Below are positions 57,691 through 64,000 of a stretch of 64,000 bases of DNA, one piece after another. The stretch comes from Gaertneriomyces semiglobifer. Taxonomy: Eukaryota; Chytridiomycota; Chytridiomycetes; Spizellomycetales; Spizellomycetaceae. A program made the translations under genes and the position numbers. The stretch is taken from contig JAHLKF010000023.1 in assembly GCA_025558075.1 (NCBI GenBank), positions 248,001 to 312,000 on the forward strand, in the 5' to 3' direction. The notes under the pieces were generated by a model. The model did not search any database. It was given only the letters and a program-made list of their open reading frames with translations, and was not told the origin of the DNA. Each line of letters begins with the position of its first letter. The stretch's first letter is position 1.

Positions 57691-59996
57691 ATGCCGCAGT
57701 TTGTATTGCTTCAAGTTCTTGGAGTTCTGCTGCTCCTTGCAGACGTCTGCCGGCCAGCACCAGCTAATTGGGAGCGTTTGTACGGTCTGGCTGGTAGGTG
57801 ACATTGCTGAAGTCACCGTGTTGGTCAAATAACTTAATGACACGATTCCATAGATTTGAGGCATTCGTCGATTTGGCCAAGAACGCATACAAGCAATAGC
57901 TCGCTTCTCCATGACCGGTACCGCCGTTTTGTTCAAAGTATGCCCGGCCCCCATCCACTATCAAACAATCGCTAGCTCGCAACTGTGAGCTGACATGTTC
58001 TAATTTGGCAGATCGTCGTGCTCCTGGTGATGACTTCATTTTCAACTTGTAAGAGACGTTATTCATGGCGTCTTGACGGTGCTTTCGATGTCTCATGCCT
58101 TGTACGTCTCAGGGAAGCCAATTGTCGTAATCACAACGCAGAAGGAAATGGCACTTGCAGTGCCTGTGTCGGCGACTCCTGCCCTCTTCCTAATCCGCTA
58201 TTGAATGCAGTACCTCCCGCGAAAGCATCTCAACTTTCTCCTGACGTACCCGACAGCAAGTTTGCCAGTAATGCGGACAGATGGGCTTTCCTTCCAGACG
58301 ATATCAGGGTAAAGAATTCATCCCATCGGCCCGTGAACATCGTGATGGGTGATTTACTGAAGCCTCATTAGGTCACATTTAACCCGAGTCAAGCCGGTCA
58401 CTCAGTGTTTACTGTCCAAGGTTTCGCCTACGACTGTCCTGGTGTATTTGTCGGCGATGTGGTGCCCATGCCAGACGAAAGATTCGCCAATGGCTTGGGC
58501 ATGGAAGGAGAACGGATGCTTGTCTGCAAGCGAGCTGTGCTCCCAGTTGACTGGAGAACGAACCGCAATACGCCAAGCACTGGGCAACAAACTGAGACCA
58601 AAGCCATGGTGAGCTTCTCTCTGTACATTTATGCCTTTCATAGTGTATCACCCGCGCAGGCCTGTACAGTGCATTAATTTGAAATTGCAGTGGGCGTCTC
58701 AGTATAATCTGAAAAAGCGAATTCCGGTAAGCATGCTGCCTTCGACGGACAACGTTATTGTGAAACTCCTCCCCATTCTTTTGTTTCACTTCGTTCTTGA
58801 ATCAGGATTGGGTGGCCTTCTACGTTGAGCGTGGCCTTCCTAAGCACCCTGGAGCTGATGCGCGAAAAAACCGTGAATTCAGGCCGGAAAATGGATTGGA
58901 GAGTGCTAGATATGGTGGTACGTATTCCGCATGGTTTTCGTTTAATGCTGGAGCTAATCGATGCATTGACATGGTGTCCGTTCTCTAGCCACCTTACATG
59001 AAACAAGGAATGTCTTCAAAGAGAGATGCAATTGCAATCGGCATGCGTATCAGTTGGGGCATCTAGCACCGGTTAGTGAACTACGTTTACTACCCAGCAC
59101 GTGCAGAATATCTAATTGGCCCTCCGTGCATCGTCTATTTTCCCTGGGGCATTGACGAAATAACGTCACGAAATGCAGCTTGACCAGTATACATACAATG
59201 CTGTAGCAGCTGCCGCAACCTTCAGTAGCTATAACGTGGTTCCCCAGTTCCCTAACTCCAACACCAACGGAGGGGATTGGTGGTTTTTCGAACGCTATCT
59301 TTCCGATTTTTTGTCCGCAAGCAACCAGCAAACCACAATCAATGGTTTGCATGTTGTGGCTGGGACTTATTACGGAGATGGAAACTACGAAATGCGGAGA
59401 AAGGACCCCTCGGCCTCTTCGTACCTGGCCATCCCGACTCACATGGTTTGACACATTGTTATTGACGTTGCCGCTACTCGCGCTCCTTTCCTAAAGCGGC
59501 CCTCCTGTTGCAGTGGCAGGTGATCTGTGATCCTGTGAATCGTGTGTCGATGGGAATTTGGACCTGTAAGTTACGTGTTTGTGTCAATGCATGGACGAAT
59601 ATATGATTGGGGGTATCTAACCCTCCTTCCCCCCAAGACAATGAAGCAGAAACTAAGACTCATCAGATGGGGTTCCACGTCCATTCAGTTCATTTCATCC
59701 AACAACGACTAGGCGCAATGTACGGGACTGGATACTACGAGATCTTACCTAAGGAGGAATGCAACACGGGGCAACACATCAACGATTCACGAACCTGGTT
59801 TGTAGGCAACGGGTTCAATCCTACATGGCCAGCAGGATGTAACAGCGTCGATAACACTCAGGTAAAGTGATCAGGACTACCGCCACTTGTAGGATGCGTA
59901 CTTGAAAAGACTGATTCCATTTTTCCGTAGCTATGCACGTTGACGCCAACTCCTGGCACCGTCGTATACTGGGATGCGCAGAAGAATTGCATTTGA
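57691..59996 (+). CDS. secreted NUC1-like (DNA/RNA non-specific) endonuclease
   Basis: Eleven proposed exons: 57691-57793, 58012-58048, 58113-58308, 58372-58608, 58691-58726, 58806-58917, 58989-59071, 59179-59445, 59514-59565, 59638-59861 and 59931-59996, in phase, 470 residues. A signal peptide (MPQFVLLQVLGVLLLLADVC) begins it. The core has HAYQLGHLAP (putative catalytic His265) followed after about 20 residues by TFSSYNVVPQFPNSN and GDWWFFERYL, the arrangement of NUC1 nucleases (xRGHxxP ... N-x-x-P-Q ... W-x-x-x-E). The Asp-Arg of the usual DRGH motif is missing, so activity is not certain. The C-terminal part (TGYYEILPKEEC, LTPTPGTVVYWDA) is Cys-containing and extracellular in character. 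The first intron is long (218 nt), and a small extra exon there is possible. Family assignment is by motif only. Confidence 0.72.
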
Positions 59997-60105
59997 CACC
60001 AGGGAGCGGGTCGTGAGACATTGGCCTTATTCGGCCGAACCATAAGTGATACGAAGCACTGGACGTAATTTATCATTGGACATAACTATCAGAGAACCAC
60101 ACTCA

Positions 60106-61137
60106 CTATGGACTGTAAGACATGACCCATCCCAGAACACGTTGGTTGGCATCCTTCTGTTTACACAATGCAAAATGGCAAAAATTGCCATACCAGCCAT
60201 CATTGGTTCCAAGATCATTATAAGGGTCTCGCACACTTATATGTATGAGCTCTTCCATTCCAAACGCAACGCATTTGGCTATCAGCTGTTCTGCTTGGGT
60301 CAACCACCAACCTTCATGAGCATCATAATCCACCGGATCCAAAACAGGGTCAACAAAGCGCAAACCCACACGAAAATCGTGTAGAAGGTTGCTGCACTGT
60401 TCTCGGTCATCAAACGGAACTCGTTGAACAAAATAGTAAGGATGCACGCGCTCATCCACTCCTAGCCGAGTTAGTACAGCTCCAACCAGCTGCTCTTCGT
60501 CCAATGAACGGTTTTCAAGTTCTGCTATCGGTGATAGCAATAGTGGGCAGCCCATGGCTCCTTCTGTTTCGCCGTCCCAGGAACCGGTGTCCACATCTTC
60601 ATGGTAATCAGAGTACGTACGGATGTAACCAAACGAGTCCTTTAAAAGTCCAAGCTCCTGGAAGAGACGCTTCCAGTCGTTGTCTCCTTTAGGGACTGGT
60701 TGGCCAATATGAGCAGTTATTTGTCCCTGTTCAAGCAGCTCCCGCTGCATGCTAGTGAGCCAGGAGAATTCGGAAACCAAATGTGCAGCATATGTTCTGA
60801 ACCAGATCTTGTAGAGGGCGGGATTGACAGCAGGCACCTAGCGATGGACATTAGGATTTACACTGATATTCCTATTGAGCTAACTCATAATTGAACATAC
60901 CTCGATATTGTCCAAGTGGGAAACGTTGGAAATTCTTACCATGAGCACCATCGGAAACTCCAGGGTTACTGTGAAATGATATCGCAGGAGACACTTTTCT
61001 CTCCAAGATAAGACCACCGTGCTCCAGGCCTTGCAGGTGAGTAGACAGTTCAGCACTGACTTGGGAGACCCAACGCCAACTATGCAAAAGATGCGCAAGA
61101 GCAGCTCCGCTGGTAAAGCTCCATTCGTATTATGCAT
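60106..61137 (-). CDS. F-box protein
   Basis: Two exons, 61137-60901 and 60837-60106, joined in phase 0 across a 63-nt intron, give 322 residues from ATG in MHNTNGALP. The N-terminal 45 residues fit an F-box: LPAELLLRIFCIVG, then SVLNCLLTCKAWSTVVLSW. It probably binds Skp1 and recruits a substrate to an SCF ubiquitin ligase. The remaining 240 residues (WFRTYAAHLVSEF ... HEGWWLTQAEQLIAKCVAFG ... NDGWYGNFCHFALCKQ) do not match repeats such as LRR or WD40 and are unknown to me. An SMI1/KNR4-like SUKH fold is imaginable for the C-terminal part but not supported by a clear motif. Confidence 0.72.
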
Positions 61138-61467
61138 TTCCAAAGGGCGCTAATTCGTTAGTGATCTGTTTACCATAGGTTACTGCATGCTACTTGACCG
61201 GCCCGCATCGTCGTTGAGCTGCAACGATTTTTGATGGCGGAAGCGGCCGAAGTAGCTTCGGGGGTTGCGGACGATCTTTTCTTTTTTTTTTGGAATGCTA
61301 AAATTGTCTTCGGGGAATTCTGTGGCAGTCCACGGCACAGCGTCGAAAAAAATAGAGTTATCCGACAAACGAGATGGAGGACGTACTCCTTAGCCGATTT
61401 TTTATAAGAGTATACGAGATGGGGAGAGTTCGCTCATGGCGGCCGTGCTGGCACTCAAGCGGTAAAC
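61138..61467. other. divergent upstream region
   Basis: The shared upstream region of the F-box (-) and mannanase-like (+) genes. No separate feature was seen. Confidence 0.5.
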
Positions 61468-63666
61468 ATGGCCACCGTTGTTCGCTATTGGATAGCATGC
61501 CTTCTTGCCCTGGCGCTTGCGTCTCAAGGTAATGATGGATTTCTACATTTCTTTAATGGGATCATTCAAGCAACTGGCCTAACAACACGTTGCTCCGCAG
61601 GTGCAGCACAAGGCAGTGTCTTTAAGAACTTCATTACCCGCAAGGGACCTCATCTGTACGATGGTGACCAGCGATTCCGATATGTCAGCTTCAACATTCC
61701 AGAGTTGATTCACCTTGAATGTAAGTTGGATAACTGTCTCAGGTCGATGCGGCCTTCTTGTTCCCAATTTTCCCTAATACTCGCAAATGTGTGTGTAGCT
61801 CGACCCAGTTCGATCCCGAACTCCCGATTTGCTCCCACACAGGAAGAAAGTTTGGATGCACTCGCTGCCATTCATCTCATGGGGGGGAAGGTTGCTAGAA
61901 CGTACACGATCAGTGTCTGCTGCGCGAAGAGCACAGATCAACCTGACTGGTTCCATATCAAGGCCCCTGGGGTTTTTAACGAAGGTACAACAGCCGCTAT
62001 GACGACAAGTGCGTCTTAAAGAAGTCTAACGATCCTTCCGTTCTGTGTAGTGCTCTTTCGAAGCATGGACAGAGTCTTGGCGCTGGCGAATCAGCTGGGT
62101 GTGCGCCTCATCGTCCCTCTGATTAATCAATGGTCATTTCACGGTGGATTCGCCGAATTCGCAAAACTGTACAATAAGCAGCCAGAAGCGTTCTTTCAAG
62201 ACGCACAAGTCATCGCTGCCTGGAAGGATTTTCTAACGAAGCTTTTTAACCGGAGGAATACTGTCACCGGGACCCTTTACAAAAATGACAAAGCTATTAT
62301 GGCATGGCAGCTAGGAAATGAAATGGGAGGCTGGGACAATGTAAGCCCCGAACCAGATGCTCGCTCGAAGCTTGTATTGAGATCGCACCACCTGATATCC
62401 ACCGGGTAATTCTAGCTTACCGATGTTACCTGGCAACTCGACATTGCCAAGTTCATCAAGGAAAGCGCACCGCAGCAGTTAGTATCCATCAATATGCTTG
62501 GTGGCCTTTACCCGCTTATAAAAACCAGCGCTTACTACAAACCCGGTCAGCGGAAATTGGATGCGATGGCCGAGCATGGTGTGCTTACCACACCGTACAT
62601 CGATATCTACGGGTCCAACTTTTACAATACATCAAAACAACACGACGCAGGGTCAGCTGTCGAACACGAGCTTCAGTTAATTAATGGAAAGTACAACGCG
62701 CAAAAAGCGTACGCCATCGATGAGTTTGGATTTAGTAAGTAGTTTCATGCGTGTTTTTCTTAGTCGCAGTGCATCGGCCAACGCTAATTGTTACCGTAAT
62801 GCCCTTTAGTGGCTACTTATATGATGGAATCCACCATGCAGGTTGCGTTGTCCCAAAATGTCTCAGGAGGTGAGACTGTTCCATTTGACGGTCGTTTATC
62901 CGCAAAGTCATTGATAGCGGAGTTTTCAGTTCTTATTTGGAGTTTGCGCCATCACGCGCGAGACGGCGGTTGGCACGTGCATCGCGAGGGATACAACCAA
63001 AACTATCCAGGGCAAAGTTACTGGTCTTATCATTACCCTGGGTTTCCGTCAACGCCGGCTAAGGAGTCTGAAGGATTTCCGCCCGACGAACAGGATGTCA
63101 TGAGGTTTGCTAAGGCGTGGGCGCACCTGATTGATGGGAAAGAGCCTCCTCGTCAAGGCCGAATGCCCTATTCACCACCGATTTTGTTCGACCCAGCCAC
63201 GAGATTGCAAAAAGGGGCACGAAATGTTCCACTCTCTTGGATGGGATCCGCAGGTGCGGACTTTTATAGCGTAGCGCGCATTGCCAATGGTGTCGCGGCA
63301 CAGATAGGCTTCCAAGTGCTGGATAATGTGCGTTCCATCGCCGGCGGTTATCCAACCATAATTACGGACGCAAATGCCCCATGTGGTGTTGATGTAAGCA
63401 GGTTTGATGCACGCTTGTTGCCATCGGATGTAGTACTGATGGTTGATTGCCCTCAGATGTACTACGTTGTCGGTGCTTGTACTGCGGAGGGTCGCTGCAC
63501 AGACAACTCCAACGTGGTGGGTCCGCTCCGCCTCGACTGCGTTGCTGAAGTGGCCAGTTTGCGTGGACGTCCCGCGCGGTTGGCGGGAGGGCAAGAGCGG
63601 AACCAACAGAAAGCCGTAGCGATTACATGCGATAACGAGTTGAAAAGGTGCAATTGGATGTTGTAA
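61468..63666 (+). CDS. secreted GH5 endo-beta-1,4-mannanase-like glycosidase
   Basis: Six exons, 61468-61528, 61601-61720, 61799-61984, 62051-62340, 62416-62734 and 62810-63666, give 610 residues. A signal peptide (VVRYWIACLLALALASQG) precedes FRYVSFNIPEL, the first strand typical of fungal mannanases. The proposed acid/base is Glu213 in WQLGNEMGG and the nucleophile Glu322 in AIDEFGF. IHLMGGKVARTYT, GVRLIVPLINQW and IWSLRHHA with GGW fit GH5_7-like barrels. Beyond residue 470 comes an extra beta-rich part (FYSVARIANGVAAQIGFQVL, PSDVVLMVDCPQMYYV), as in related plant-type enzymes. It would cut mannan or glucomannan outside the cell. The intron after GGWDN (62341-62415) could have another donor at 62374, adding 11 residues. 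Confidence 0.85.
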
Positions 63667-63856
63667 TTTTAATCTTCAGCAAGTATTTATATTTTGAGAG
63701 GCTAGCCTGTTTCAGCGCCCATAAGAGGGTTCTGTTGGTTCGGGTATCCCGGTTCCAAAAAAGAATTGCCGCCTACTCCAAGCCTGTGGTCCAGCATGGT
63801 CCTCTTGCTCGCTTCCCAAAGGGCCCTGCGCGTATATCATGACTATTCCGGAGCAA
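63667..63856. other. convergent 3' gap, no gene seen
   Basis: Short gap between the mannanase-like stop and the probable minus-strand gene end. Confidence 0.4.
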
Positions 63857-64000
63857 CTAATCACCAAACTTCATGACACTTGCCGTGAGTAGGGTCGTTC
63901 CATGCAGAGTAAGCTTAATTTTAAGACGACCTTTTGGTCCCCCCAAGTTCAGATCCACCACAACGACTGTCGCCAATTCCTTTCTTTTAACGGTTGGGAA
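63857..64000 (-). CDS. partial gene, C-terminal 47 residues of an unrecognised protein
   Basis: Read from the window edge on the minus strand, 47 codons stay open to TAG at 63857. The sequence has coding character: ELATVVVVDLNLGGPKG, then RLKIKLTLHGTTLLTASVMK and FGD at the end. The pattern of alternating hydrophobic strands suggests a beta-rich C-terminus. The family is unknown, and the rest lies outside the window. Confidence 0.35.
   Translation of the reverse strand, partial: FPTVKRKELATVVVVDLNLGGPKGRLKIKLTLHGTTLLTASVMKFGD

Noticed and set aside
1..64000. tRNA genes, CRISPR arrays, transposons and viral relics
   Set aside because: No A/B-box pair with cloverleaf, no spaced identical repeats of CRISPR form, no transposase, reverse transcriptase or terminal inverted repeats were seen when reading both strands. 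Diverged fragments could still escape notice.

Overview
This is a gene-dense stretch of a fungal nuclear genome, most probably a chytrid-type zoosporic fungus. The window holds a chitin synthase, a PRM1 membrane-fusion protein, a fungal GATA factor with the N-terminal module typical of nitrogen regulators, a Tel1/ATM kinase and many short GT-AG introns (mostly 50-110 nt). A tiny-macrocysts (TmcB-type) membrane protein and a trypsin-like S1 protease point away from Dikarya and towards early-diverging fungi. The assignment is an inference from gene content. Nothing prokaryotic, viral or transposon-like was recognised.

Layout. 0.2-14.2 kb: Tel1/ATM (+), convergent PRM1 (-) and a mitochondrial K+/H+ exchange-related protein (-). 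14.8-20 kb: an AT-hook/bromodomain-like chromatin protein (+), a seven-TM protein (+) and a BTB protein (-). 20.5-23.6 kb: chitin synthase (-). 24.3-28.3 kb: two unrecognised basic or disordered proteins (+) in a sparse region. 28.9-31.9 kb: a divergent pair of paralogous membrane proteins and the small ER protein Asterix (-). 32-35.1 kb: mismatch-repair MSH2 (-).

35.7-36.2 kb: two spliceosomal snRNA genes, U5 (-) and U1 (+), placed head to head. They share a promoter of about 200 bp with matched PSE-like and TATA elements, and each is followed by the same 14-nt downstream motif. This is the most interesting part of the window.

38.2-51 kb: a secreted trypsin-like protease (+), a PKA-like AGC kinase (-), the TmcB-like membrane protein in about 15 exons (+) and the GATA factor (-). 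51.9-63.7 kb: a set rich in secreted proteins: a very large Cys-rich protein with about 16 hormone-receptor-domain-like modules (-), a NUC1-like nuclease (+), an F-box protein (-) and a GH5 mannanase-like enzyme (+). A 174-bp tandem repeat sits at 57.1-57.6 kb. The last 144 bases probably carry the 3' end of another minus-strand gene.

Exon boundaries were placed by eye from GT/AG signals, phase agreement and family similarity. In every multi-exon model the joined exons add up to a whole number of codons. Functional links are limited: MSH2 and Tel1 both act in genome maintenance, and PKA, GATA, protease, nuclease and mannanase fit nutrient sensing and external digestion, but no operon-like logic is implied.
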